A stretch of 64,000 nucleotides of DNA from JACRCT01 sp049841135 (lineage in GTDB: Bacteria; Myxococcota; Myxococcia; Myxococcales; UBA5297): positions 434,001 to 498,000 of the forward strand of contig JASGHK010000006.1 in the NCBI GenBank assembly GCA_049841135.1, read 5' to 3'. Positions within the stretch are counted from its first letter, which is position 1, and every line of letters begins with the position of its first letter. Below, one piece after another: positions 55,880 through 64,000 of this stretch. The notes below the pieces were generated by a model. It saw only the letters and a list, made by a program, of their open reading frames with translations, did not search any database and had not been told where the DNA came from. The position numbers and the translations under genes are program-made.

Positions 55880-56113
55880 TCAGCCGCCCGAGGTCGGGAG
55901 CATCAGCGAGACCTCGTCCCCGTCCTGGAGCATCTGGCCAAGGCGCTGCTGTTGCCCGTTGACGCTGGCCACGATGAGCCGCCAGTGGCTCGGCTGGTAG
56001 CCCAGGCTCGTCAGCAGGTCCTGCAGGTTGGTGCGGCCGGCGAGCTCGTGCTCGAAGTCGTCCTTGCCGAATGGCTTGGTGAGCGCCCCCAGGATCTTCA
56101 CGTGCACCTTCAT
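55880..56113 (-). CDS. MoaD/ThiS-like ubiquitin-fold sulfur carrier
   Basis: A 77-residue protein that ends in LMLPTSGG, the di-glycine tail used for thiocarboxylate formation. MKVHVKILGAL at the start and LQDGDEVSLMLP near the end match MoaD. MoaD delivers sulfur to molybdopterin; ThiS does so for thiazole. No moaE or thiG is adjacent. Its closeness to the molybdenum hydroxylase island favours MoaD, but that is inference. Confidence 0.8.
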   Translation of the reverse strand: MKVHVKILGALTKPFGKDDFEHELAGRTNLQDLLTSLGYQPSHWRLIVASVNGQQQRLGQMLQDGDEVSLMLPTSGG

Positions 56114-56145
56114 CGGGCCATCCCGCGAGAGAAGACCATCCCGGC

Positions 56146-56988
56146 TCAGCCCATCCGGATGAGCCAGGTGGCCAGCGCACCGAAGCCGCCCGCGAACAGG
56201 AAGTAGCTCACCGCCGAGCTGCGCAGGCTGCTGGCGAGCGCCTCTGCAGACAGCGTGGAAATGAGGTACGGCCCCGAGGCCGGCTTGCCGATCACCCGCG
56301 GCTCGCCCTGCGCCTCGCGCTTGGCCTCGGCACGCGCCTGGGCCATCTCGGCGTCGTCGATGCGCCCGTCGCCGTTGGCATCGAACCGGGCGACCAGCTC
56401 GCCATCCTTCTTCCAGCGGCGCAGCGTGTCGGCGACGCGATCGCTGGCTCCCCCGGCTTGGAGCTCGCCGAGGACGAGGACCGTGGTGCCTTCGAGGATC
56501 AGCTCCTCGTCGGCCTGCGCCTGGTTGGCGGCGATGGGGCCGCGGAAGGTGGTGCCGCCCCTGCTGGTGATCACCTCGGCGCCCTTGGGATCGACGAGCG
56601 CCACGCCCGTCTCGTCCCGGAGGAGAAAGGGCGCATCGCTGCGGCCCCGGCGCACAATCCTGCGCTGCATGCCGTGGTGGTGGCCGTCCGAGTCGTGGAA
56701 GTGGGGCCCCGTGGTCGGCTTGGAGACCCTGTAGCTGTACCAGACGCAGCTGGCGCCGGAGAGCGGTGACTGGAGGGGCTCGCCGGGAGGCGTGGCCGCC
56801 GCGCCCGACAGCCGGACGAGTCCCCGCAGGGCACTCGCGACCCTGCCCGCCGGTGTCTTCTCGACCAGCCCTGCGCGCAGCAGCTTTTGCACCGCGATGG
56901 CAGCCAGCCCAAGCGCGATCAGGGCGAGGAGGCCGCCCAAGAAGAGGAAGAACTCCGGGGGCGGACCAGCAGGCGTCTCGGGAGGCAT
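56146..56988 (-). CDS. GIDE-like membrane protein with an EF-hand-like loop
   Basis: A 280-residue protein with membrane segments near both ends (about 12-34 and 258-278). Between them is a GIDE-like region (PLQSPLSGASCVWYSYRV, then a LILEGTTVLVLGEL strand). The loop FDANGDGRIDDAEMAQ (about residues 205-220) is a textbook EF-hand calcium site. GIDE-domain proteins are membrane-bound and of unclear function in bacteria. His-rich DSDGHHHGMQRR may bind a metal. It lies 14 bases downstream of the radical SAM gene on the same strand. Confidence 0.72.
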   Translation of the reverse strand: MPPETPAGPPPEFFLFLGGLLALIALGLAAIAVQKLLRAGLVEKTPAGRVASALRGLVRLSGAAATPPGEPLQSPLSGASCVWYSYRVSKPTTGPHFHDSDGHHHGMQRRIVRRGRSDAPFLLRDETGVALVDPKGAEVITSRGGTTFRGPIAANQAQADEELILEGTTVLVLGELQAGGASDRVADTLRRWKKDGELVARFDANGDGRIDDAEMAQARAEAKREAQGEPRVIGKPASGPYLISTLSAEALASSLRSSAVSYFLFAGGFGALATWLIRMG

Positions 56989-57001
56989 GCCGTGATCTCC
57001 T

Positions 57002-58147
57002 TTACCAGTGCGGCTCTTCGGGGATGTCGTCGAGCGACGGGCGCACCCACTCGTCGGGACGGTGCGCGCACATGCCGCACGGGCCTTCCGGCGAGGGCCA
57101 GCCCGTCCGCAGCCGCAGCCGGAGCCGCTCCGCCTGTTCGGAGCGCCAGACCTCCGCCAGCGACTGCTTCGTCAGGTCGCCCAGCACCCACTCCGCCTTC
57201 GGGTCGTGGCAGCAGGGGACGACGCGGCCGTCCCAGAGGATGACCACCGTCCGCCAGGGTGCGTTGCAGAGCATCGGGCGTGGCTCCTCGCCGGGCGCGA
57301 AGAGGTGCGGCGGGGTGTTGGCGTCGAGCGGCTTGAGGTAGGCCAACACGCCCGGCAATCCGGTGTTCGCGTAGCGGGTGAAGAACTCGGCTTGTTGGTG
57401 GGCGTTGGTCTTCAGCCGCAGCATCTGCAACACCAACACCGGCGAGGGCGAGCGAGTCTTGGCGCGGTGCTCGAGGATGGCGTCGACGTTGCGCACCGCC
57501 TGCTCCGCGCGCGCGCCGCGGCCGCGGACTCCCTCCAGCGTCGCGGCGTCGAGCCCGTCCAGCGAGAGAACGAGGCGGAACAGTCCCGCTTCCTCGAGCG
57601 CGCGATAGCGATCCAGACCGAGCAGCGCCGGGTTGACGCTCAGCTCAGGCCGCACCCCGGCCTCGGCCGCCAGTTGGACGAACGTGTCGAGCTCGGGATG
57701 GAGCAGCGACTCGCCCTCGTAGTAGAGCGCCAGCGGCTTCCACTGCCGCTGCAGCGAGGAGACCTGGGCGAGGACCGCCCGGAAGAGCCCGCCGTCCATC
57801 TGTCCCAACGGACGGTCGTCTCGGCCGTTGCCCTTGGGGCACATGGCGCAGGTCATCGGGCAGCGGTTGGTCAGCTCGATCTGGTCGATGATCGGCTCGG
57901 CCGCGGCCGGGCCATGGGCCTGGGCGAGCCGCGCCTCGTCCGCCCCCTCGGAGGCGACCGCCAGGCCCAGGTCCAGGAGCATCGGGAGCCGGTCGGCGAG
58001 CTCGGGCGGAACTGGCCGCTCTTCCGCCAGCACGCGCACCAGCGCCAGCGCCAGCTCGTCGAGCTCCACGCTCCGCTCGTCGAGGACCGACTCGGCGAAG
58101 CAGCGACCGCCCGAGCGGAAGAGTCGCAGGTATCGAGAGAGCTTCAT
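57002..58147 (-). CDS. Radical SAM enzyme with SPASM-type C-terminus
   Basis: A 381-residue enzyme. The radical SAM cluster is CPMTCAMC (Cys96, Cys100, Cys103), within a TIM barrel. The C-terminus has a SPASM-like cluster region (MLCNAPWRTVVILWDGRVVPCC, taken as parts of one block, and a late GPCGMCAHRP). Residues 1-75 look like a small winged-helix PqqD-type domain that could bind a peptide. SPASM enzymes modify peptides or enzymes, but no precursor peptide gene is evident next to it. ATG 58147 opens the unit with the GIDE-like gene. Confidence 0.85.
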   Translation of the reverse strand: MKLSRYLRLFRSGGRCFAESVLDERSVELDELALALVRVLAEERPVPPELADRLPMLLDLGLAVASEGADEARLAQAHGPAAAEPIIDQIELTNRCPMTCAMCPKGNGRDDRPLGQMDGGLFRAVLAQVSSLQRQWKPLALYYEGESLLHPELDTFVQLAAEAGVRPELSVNPALLGLDRYRALEEAGLFRLVLSLDGLDAATLEGVRGRGARAEQAVRNVDAILEHRAKTRSPSPVLVLQMLRLKTNAHQQAEFFTRYANTGLPGVLAYLKPLDANTPPHLFAPGEEPRPMLCNAPWRTVVILWDGRVVPCCHDPKAEWVLGDLTKQSLAEVWRSEQAERLRLRLRTGWPSPEGPCGMCAHRPDEWVRPSLDDIPEEPHW

Positions 58148-58614
58148 CGAGGTCGGAAGCTACCACGCGAAGCAGGTGTTCGATGATGGCCGGCGACCCT
58201 CTTTGGGAGGTCCGCCTTGAGGCGGCACAACCCGGGCGCTACACTCGAATCAAACAGAATACGAAGTCGGGGTCACAGACTCCGGAAGATTTCCCCTGCG
58301 GTTCGCGTGATGGGTGGCAGATATTCGAACCTATGGTCCATTCCGGGGACCGTGCTGATTGCGTCCATGAGCAAGCCCTCGCCTCGGCGAGAAGGAAGCC
58401 TACGGCCGCCAGAACACGCTCCCCACCTGTTCTGACAGGGTTCAATGGACGCTGCCCACACGGCTCTTGCGGGGGATTTTTATTGGGTCGAGAGCGGCCA
58501 TCGAAGTGAGGGGCGGGAGGGTGGCTCGGTGCCGATCGGCCCCGAGTTCGGTCCTGAGAATCTGCTATCTTCCGCGCCCTCGCTTGCTCCACCCCGAGGC
58601 CCGAGGACGCTCCC
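58148..58614. other. Divergent intergenic region, 467 bp
   Basis: Between the leftward radical SAM gene and rightward tyrS. About 58240-58450 has lower GC than its surroundings and includes a six-base inverted repeat AGAACA...TGTTCT (58411-58433). No protein-like frame is supported; it is the probable promoter and leader of tyrS. Confidence 0.5.
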
Positions 58615-59872
58615 ATGCCCATCTCCGTCAAAGACACCAGCCCCGAGCAGCAGTACGCGGAGGTCACTCGCGGCGCGGTGGACATCCAGATTCCGGCGAA
58701 GCTCCAGGCTCGCCTGAAGAAGGCCCACGAGACGGGGACGCCGCTGCTGGTGAAGGCCGGCTTCGACCCCACCGCCCCCGACCTGCACCTGGGCCACACG
58801 GTCCTGCTCTTCCGCATGAAGCGCTTCCAGGACCTGGGCCACCGGGTCGCCTTCCTCATCGGCGACTTCACCGGGATGATCGGCGACCCCACCGGCAAGA
58901 ACGCCACCCGCCCGCCGCTGACCCCGGAGCAGGTGGCCGCCAACGCCGAGACCTACAAGAAGCAGGTCTTCAAGATCCTCGACCCCGAGCGGACCGAGGT
59001 GCGCTTCAACAGCGAGTGGCTGGGCAAGTTCTCCGGCGCCGACCTCATCAAGCTCGCCGCCAAGTACAACGTCGCCCGCATGCTCGAGCGCGACGACTTC
59101 AAGAAGCGCTACCGCGAGCAGCGCCCCATCGCCATCCACGAGTTCCTCTACCCGCTCCTGCAGGGCTACGACTCGGTGGCCCTCAAGTGCGACGTGGAGC
59201 TGGGCGGCTCGGACCAGCTCTTCAACCTGCTCGTGGGCCGCGAGCTGATGAAGGACTACGGCCTGCAGCCGCAGATGGTCATCACCGGCCCGCTCCTCGA
59301 GGGCACCGACGCCAAGATGGTCGAGGGCAAGCTCGTCGGCGACAAGATGAGCAAGTCGATGGGCAACTACGTGGGCATCGCGGAGAAGCCCGGAGACATC
59401 TTCGGCAAGCTGCTCTCCATCAGCGACGACCTGATGTGGCGCTACTACGAGCTCCTCTCGGCCATCTCCAGCCAGGATCTGGCGCAGCTCAAGAAGGACG
59501 CCGCCAGCGGCGCGCAGAACCCCAAGCACATCAAGGTCCGCCTGGCGAAGGAGATGGTCGCGCGCTTCCACTCCCAGGCGGATGCCGACGCCGCGGCCGA
59601 GGAGTTCGACCGCGTCCACGCCAAGCGCGAGCTCCCCCGACCAGATCGAGGAGAAGGCCTACGCGCTCGCCGGCGCGCCCAACGTCGGCGTCCTCAAGCT
59701 GATGAGCGACAACGGGCTGGCCGCCTCCAACAGCGAGGCGCGCCGGCTCGTCGTGCAGGGCGGCGTCTCGCTCAACGGTGAGAAGGTCGCGGACCCCAAG
59801 GCCACCGTCGGCTCCGGCGAGTACCTGCTCCAGGTCGGCAAGCGGAAGTTCCTGAAGGTGAAGATCCAGTAG
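58615..59872 (+). CDS. tyrS: Tyrosyl-tRNA synthetase (one apparent frameshift)
   Basis: About 418 residues after repair. Class I synthetase: HLGH at residues 58-61 replaces HIGH, KMSKS is in VGDKMSKSMGNYV, and the C-terminal S4-like RNA-binding domain is VLKLMSDNGLAASNSEARRLV. It charges tRNA-Tyr with tyrosine. The HLGH form and KxDxxxLPGSDQ-like block (KCDVELGGSDQLFN) place it with the TyrS2/TyrZ group. The frame breaks at about 59634-59640 (one extra C after GAGCTC; restored KRELPDQIEEKAY). ATG 58615 follows CCCGAGGACGCTCCC with a modest ribosome site. It is the only aminoacyl-tRNA synthetase here. Confidence 0.95.
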
Positions 59873-59904
59873 GCGTCGAGCGCTGAGACAGACCCTCGCC
59901 TCCC

Positions 59905-62238
59905 TCAGCGGTGGAAGCGCAATGCCTGGACCATGGTCGAGGGCGTCCCGGCGCCCTTCCAGTACTCGTAGAGCGAAACCGAGACCGCCAAGGTCCCGTC
60001 CTCGGCCTGCGCCGCGTCGGCCGTCCTCACCGCCGCCGCGTACTTCGACTCGAACGCGCGCTTCTTCCGCCAGTCCGTGTCCTTCCAGTAGAGCTCCAGG
60101 TCGTCGTAGCGGCCGTCGTATTCGAAGAGCAGGAAGGCGGGGAACTCTGCGTTGCGCACGGGGATGGCCGAACCGGCGGGGACGATGCCGCTCCACCACG
60201 GGGTGGCCTCCGACGGAGTCCAGGTGAGCAGGTAGGTGTCGTCGTAGCAGTTGGCAGCGATGGCCAGGCCGCGCGCCGCACCGCGGCCGAAGCTCCCCAC
60301 GGCCCACGCCGTCGAGGGGACCTCGAAGTCGCAGGGGCCGGGGAGGAGACGGCGCGTGACCTCGACGCCCGACGGGCCGTAGACCACCGCCGACACCTCT
60401 CCGCTCGTCTCGGACGCGAGGACGACCAGGTAGAGCCCGTCCTCCAAAGCCTGTGCGCCCCAGAGCGGGCGGTAGCCGAAGGTGCTCGGGTCCTCGACGC
60501 TCCATCGCTCGACCCAGGTCGGCGCGCTGTTCTCCTGTGCCTGCCGCTGCACGACTCGGATGACGTAGGGGGAGATCGTCCTGTCGCTGAACGCAGCCCA
60601 AAGGTTCCCGCCCGCGTCGGCTCCCAGGTAGGCCGCAGAGACCACTGCGTCCGGAGCGCTGATCTGCTCGCGGGCGCCCGGCTGCAGCTCCGAGCCGAAG
60701 AGCTGCCCGACCAGGCCGCACCCGGTCGACGCCGAGCAGGGATGGTACTGAGCCTGGTAAAGGCGGCTGCCCCAGTAGGTCATCGTCGACAGCAGGAACC
60801 GGTCAGTAGAGTCGATGATCCGGTCGACGGTCGCGGCACGGCTCCACCCGGAGGGTCCGAAGACCTCGGTGGCGTACTGGCTCGGGTCGCGGCGAGGGAC
60901 GGTGCCGTATTCGTGGACGGAAGCGACGCCCACGGCGATCGCGTCGCGAGAGTCGATGGCGAGCCCTCCCAGGCCCAGCTCGGTGACCGGTGGGTCGATG
61001 GGACGGGGGTAGAGGAGCTCGCGCTCGACCAGGACGCATCGCGACAGGAAGCATGCCCCGGTGGCGCAGCCAGAGTCCTCGGAGCACAGCTCACCCGTTC
61101 GCAGGCCGCAGGTCTGGCTGGCGCTGCAGACCTCGCGGTCGCCGCACTCCTGCTTGGGTGAGCTGTTGACCAACGCTGCGCCGCAGAAGCCACGGGTACA
61201 GGCGCCACAGAACCCGCAGCGGGCGCGCGGGTCCTGGTTCTCGGGCACGTCGCTGCAGGTGCCCTGCTGCCCCGGCAGCGCGCATGAGCGGCAGTCGCCC
61301 TCGCAGGAGTCGGTGCAGCACACCTGGTCGACGCAGTGGCCGGTCTGGCACTCGAGGTCGGCCTGGCAGGAGTCGCCCGGGCGGCGCAGCGTGCAGGTGC
61401 CCTCGAAGCCCTCGAGGTTGCACGCCTCCTGGTCGGAGCAGGTGCGGTCGCAGCAAAAGGCCCGCTTCCCGTCGGTCGAGGGGACGCATCGGCCGCCAGG
61501 GCACTCGGCGGCCTTCAGGCAGGCGAAGCCCGGCGGGCGCGGGGTGCAGGTGCCCAGGTGATCGGGCAGGCTGCAGAGCTCGTCCGGCAGGCAGTCGCGG
61601 TCGCAGCAGAACTTCGCCGTGCCGTCGGTGGCGTCCACGCAGCGCCCGCCGGGACACTGGGCGGTGGTGACGCACGGATGGCCCGGCGGCCGCGGGGTAC
61701 AGGTGCCCAGGTGGTCGGGCAGGTCGCAGAGCTCGTCCTGGAGGCAGTCGCGGTCGCAGCAAAACTTCGTCACGCCGTCGGCAGAGTCGATGCAGCGCCC
61801 GCCGGGGCACTCCTCGGCCTTGCCGCAGAGCGTCCCTGGGGGGCGCGGCGTGCAGGTGCCCTCGTGCCCGGGCAGGTCGTAGCGCTCGTCGGCGGCGCAG
61901 TCGTCTTCGAAGCAATAGGAGCGCGTCGAGGTGTGCAGGCAGTGGCCGCCGGGGCAGTCGGCGGCTTGGGCGCAGGGGGTGCCGGGAGGGCGCTGGGTGC
62001 AGCGGCCCTCATGGCCGGAGAGGTTGCACAGCTCGTCGGCCGCACAGGCGTGCTCGCAGCAGACGCCGTTGGCGCAGAGGTCGCTCTCGCACTCCTCGGA
62101 AGAGGTGCAGGCCACGCTGATGGGAACCGAGCCGTGGTGCTCGGCGGGAACCGAGAAGTCGTGGCACCCCGACAGAAGCAGGAGGCCGACGACGAGACAG
62201 GGGAGGGGGCCGACGGGCCAGCCAGATAGGGGGCGCAC
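59905..62238 (-). CDS. Large Cys-rich repeat lipoprotein
   Basis: A 777-residue lipoprotein. The signal peptide ends in a lipobox LLLSGC (Cys near residue 25). Residues 40-400 carry a ladder of Cys-rich repeats of about 45 residues (for example CDRDCLPDELCSLPDHLGTC and AECPGGRC), giving dozens of probable disulfides. The rest (about 400-777) is beta-rich with short repeats and no catalytic motif that I know. Such proteins are frequent in Myxococcota and are thought to be surface-exposed. GAAGTC-free and without frame errors. It is convergent with tyrS and divergent from the esterase gene. Confidence 0.75.
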   Translation of the reverse strand: MRPLSGWPVGPLPCLVVGLLLLSGCHDFSVPAEHHGSVPISVACTSSEECESDLCANGVCCEHACAADELCNLSGHEGRCTQRPPGTPCAQAADCPGGHCLHTSTRSYCFEDDCAADERYDLPGHEGTCTPRPPGTLCGKAEECPGGRCIDSADGVTKFCCDRDCLQDELCDLPDHLGTCTPRPPGHPCVTTAQCPGGRCVDATDGTAKFCCDRDCLPDELCSLPDHLGTCTPRPPGFACLKAAECPGGRCVPSTDGKRAFCCDRTCSDQEACNLEGFEGTCTLRRPGDSCQADLECQTGHCVDQVCCTDSCEGDCRSCALPGQQGTCSDVPENQDPRARCGFCGACTRGFCGAALVNSSPKQECGDREVCSASQTCGLRTGELCSEDSGCATGACFLSRCVLVERELLYPRPIDPPVTELGLGGLAIDSRDAIAVGVASVHEYGTVPRRDPSQYATEVFGPSGWSRAATVDRIIDSTDRFLLSTMTYWGSRLYQAQYHPCSASTGCGLVGQLFGSELQPGAREQISAPDAVVSAAYLGADAGGNLWAAFSDRTISPYVIRVVQRQAQENSAPTWVERWSVEDPSTFGYRPLWGAQALEDGLYLVVLASETSGEVSAVVYGPSGVEVTRRLLPGPCDFEVPSTAWAVGSFGRGAARGLAIAANCYDDTYLLTWTPSEATPWWSGIVPAGSAIPVRNAEFPAFLLFEYDGRYDDLELYWKDTDWRKKRAFESKYAAAVRTADAAQAEDGTLAVSVSLYEYWKGAGTPSTMVQALRFHR

Positions 62239-62354
62239 GGCGAGTCACTCTAGTACGACTCCAAGGACATCGGGTGCCACCTTCCCGCAACTCTGCTGCG
62301 CGCCGGGTGTTCGAGGATGCCGGACCGGCGCTTCCCGCCGGAGTCGAGGACCGA

Positions 62355-63534
62355 ATGACCATGGACCGCCCGTCGCTGACCTGCTGCGCTCTGGGATTGC
62401 TCCTCCTGGCCGGGTGTGCAGGTTCGCCCGGAGCAGCGGTGGACGCGGCGTCCGGCGAGGCCCAGGACGCGCAGGCCCTGCCGCAGGACGCGGCCTCGGG
62501 AGCCAGCGATGCCGGTCCGGTCCTGGATGCCTCGGCGAGCCCGGAGGACGCGGGAGCCGCGCGCCTGGATGCGGCAGTGCCGTCGGCGGACTCCGGAGCG
62601 CCGTCGAGCGCCGACGCTGGAAGCGCTGTGGCGGACGCTGGCGGCCCCGGCCCGCAGCCCAGTCGTGGCTGCGCGGCCCCCGGCACCCGGTACGCGGCGG
62701 GCACCAGCAGCGGCAGCCTGCTCCATGGAGGCAAGGTGCGGACCTTCCGCGTCCACGTGCCGCCCGGCTACCAGGCCGGGTCGCCGGCGACGGTCGTGCT
62801 GCTGCTCCACGGTGGCGGTGGAAGCGCGGAGCAGATCCAGACGCAGTCGGCCGAGATGGATCCCATCGCCGACCGCGACGGCTTCGTGACGGTCTATCCC
62901 GACGGCACGGGGTTGGTGCAGACCTGGAACGGAGGTCTCTGCTGCGGCAAGGCGGTGGAGGACGACGTCGACGACGTGGGGTTCATCAGCAAGCTGCTCG
63001 ATCACCTCGAAGGCGAGCTTCTGCTTGGACGAGCGACGGGTCTTCGCCACCGGCATGTCCAACGGCGCCATCCTGAGCCACCGCCTGGCCTGCGAGCTCT
63101 CCTCGCGTATCGCGGCCATCGCCCCGGTCGCCGGAACCATCGGCGTCGCGACCTGCACCCCAGGGCGGGCGGTGCCGGTGATGGAGATCCACGGGACCGA
63201 CGACGGACATGTGCCCTGGACTGGAGGCACCGGCTGTGGGCCCGCGGGAGTCGCGTTCAACTCCGTCCCGGACACAATCGAAGGCTGGCGAACTCGCAAC
63301 GGCTGCAGCGCGACGACCACCACCTACTTGCAGCAGGGCGACGGGACCTGCACGGCCTACGAGGGCTGCACTGGAGCGACGGTGCTCTGCTCCATCGAGG
63401 GCGGCGGCCACAGCTGGCCGGGGGGCGTGCCCAAGACGGGCGTCGTCGACTGCCCGGCCGACGGGATCCAGAGCACGACCTTCTTCGCGAGCGAGGCCGC
63501 CTGGCAGTTCTTCCGGTCGAACCCGATGCGCTGA
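62355..63534 (+). CDS. Polyhydroxybutyrate-depolymerase/feruloyl-esterase-like lipoprotein (one apparent frameshift)
   Basis: About 392 residues after repair. A lipobox LLAGC puts the lipid Cys at residue 21. A DA/SG-rich low-complexity linker of about 85 residues follows. The catalytic domain has VLLLHGGGGSAEQ, the DRDGFVTVYPDGTG block, the nucleophile motif FATGMSNGAILSH, EIHGTDDGHVPW and GGGHSWPGG with the catalytic His, the pattern of LpqC-type and PHB-depolymerase esterases. It probably hydrolyses an extracellular ester polymer or plant-type ester. The frame breaks at 63015-63021 (GAGCTTC, GAGCTC expected; restored EGELCLDERRVF). Start ATG 62355; another in-frame ATG is two codons on. 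Confidence 0.82.
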
Positions 63535-63545
63535 TCGGGCCCGGC

Positions 63546-64000
63546 TCAGCTCGGCTCGACGATCTCCGGCTTGGGCGTCCGGCCTGGCGCCTCGGGCGCC
63601 GTCTGGCCCAGGTGCTTGGGCGTGACCGCCCAGGCGACGGCCGGGATCAGCATCACCGCCGAGAGGACGCCCATCAGCGCTCGCGGCGAGAGGCCGAGGT
63701 GGTCGAGCGCGAAGCCCGTGGCCCAGGTCGAGGCAGCCATGGTCACGGTCTGCGCAGCCAGATCCACCGCGAAGGCGCGGCCGCGCAACCGGTCCGGGAC
63801 ACGCAGGTTGAGCAGCGAGGTGGAGAAGGACCAGAGCGTCGAGGCCCCCATGTGCGCCAGGACGATCGCGCAGGCGGCGAGCCACAGCCACGGCGCCGCA
63901 CCGAAGAGGCCATAGGCAACGGCCAGCGCCACGAAGCCCAACCCGATGCAGCGGTCCAGCCACGGCTCGCTGTCGTCGGTGGCCCAGCGGGCGACGGTGG
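63546..64000 (-). CDS. Major facilitator superfamily transporter, C-terminal part
   Basis: The last 151 codons of a membrane protein whose start lies beyond the window. Four helices are visible (for example LAVAYGLFGAAPWLWLAA), with LRVPDRLRGRAFAVDLAAQ between helices 10 and 11, matching the MFS loop RGR-type motif. The tail is cytosolic and Pro/Glu-rich (EAPGRTPKPEIVEPS). The family is clear but the substrate is not; efflux is common in this group. Confidence 0.75.
   Translation of the reverse strand, partial: TVARWATDDSEPWLDRCIGLGFVALAVAYGLFGAAPWLWLAACAIVLAHMGASTLWSFSTSLLNLRVPDRLRGRAFAVDLAAQTVTMAASTWATGFALDHLGLSPRALMGVLSAVMLIPAVAWAVTPKHLGQTAPEAPGRTPKPEIVEPS

Noticed and set aside
58411..58614. 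Possible T-box leader before tyrS (AGGGTGG near 58517)
   Set aside because: Only the first seven bases resemble the T-box antiterminator consensus. The following bases do not match, the TGGC would not pair with a tRNA-Tyr end, and no specifier loop or terminator alternative could be drawn.

Overview
This 64 kb, GC-rich window most likely comes from a Myxococcota (deltaproteobacterial) chromosome. The pointers are many lipoproteins whose mature N-termini are rich in Asp-Ala-Gly, Cys-rich secreted repeat proteins, a thrombospondin-type-3 repeat protein ending in a MYXO-CTERM-like tail, and a sigma/FecR/PEGA module. The species is not identified. I saw no rRNA, tRNA, CRISPR array, transposase or prophage.

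Layout. 1-2 kb: a secreted Cache-like sensor followed by a methyl-accepting chemotaxis protein that runs off the left edge. 2-8 kb: thioesterase, GAPDH, CPBP protease, YceI protein, two secreted proteins. 8.4-11.8 kb: ECF sigma factor, FecR/PEGA/TPR membrane regulator and a predicted envelope protein. 11.8-15.3 kb: regulatory PTS cluster ptsN-hprK-rapZ-IIA-IIB. 15.5-22 kb: lipoproteins, an SDR, a kinase-like protein, GlpD and an ExbB-like protein. 22-26 kb: thpR, glmS and glmU (the last two make UDP-GlcNAc). 26-29.6 kb: PilZ protein, lipase, unknown small proteins and palindromic repeats. 54.8-64 kb: a DUF4019 protein, a cupredoxin lipoprotein, a MoaD-like protein, a GIDE-like protein, a radical SAM/SPASM enzyme, TyrS, a Cys-rich lipoprotein, a polyhydroxybutyrate-depolymerase-like esterase and the end of an MFS transporter.

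The most distinctive region is 29.7-54.6 kb. It holds a single-chain PreT-PreA (dihydropyrimidine-dehydrogenase/YgfK-like) flavoprotein, SsnA, an 8-oxoguanine-deaminase-like amidohydrolase, two molybdenum hydroxylases (one split over three genes, one an XdhD-type fusion with its own FAD subunit), a MocA-like cytidylyltransferase, and YqeB- and YqeC-like proteins. YqeB and YqeC mark selenium-dependent molybdenum hydroxylase (SDMH) loci. The set points to anaerobic purine or other N-heterocycle breakdown. A double-cubane-cluster reductase and its ATP-driven activator lie inside the same island, behind a 52-nt palindromic leader.

About fifteen protein-coding genes, including gap, glpD and tyrS, are broken by single-base indels. 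Most indels sit in GAGCTC or [G/C]AGATC hexamers and look like systematic sequence errors rather than decay. These genes are annotated as intact CDSs with the frameshift position given. Several families of palindromic intergenic repeats are also present.
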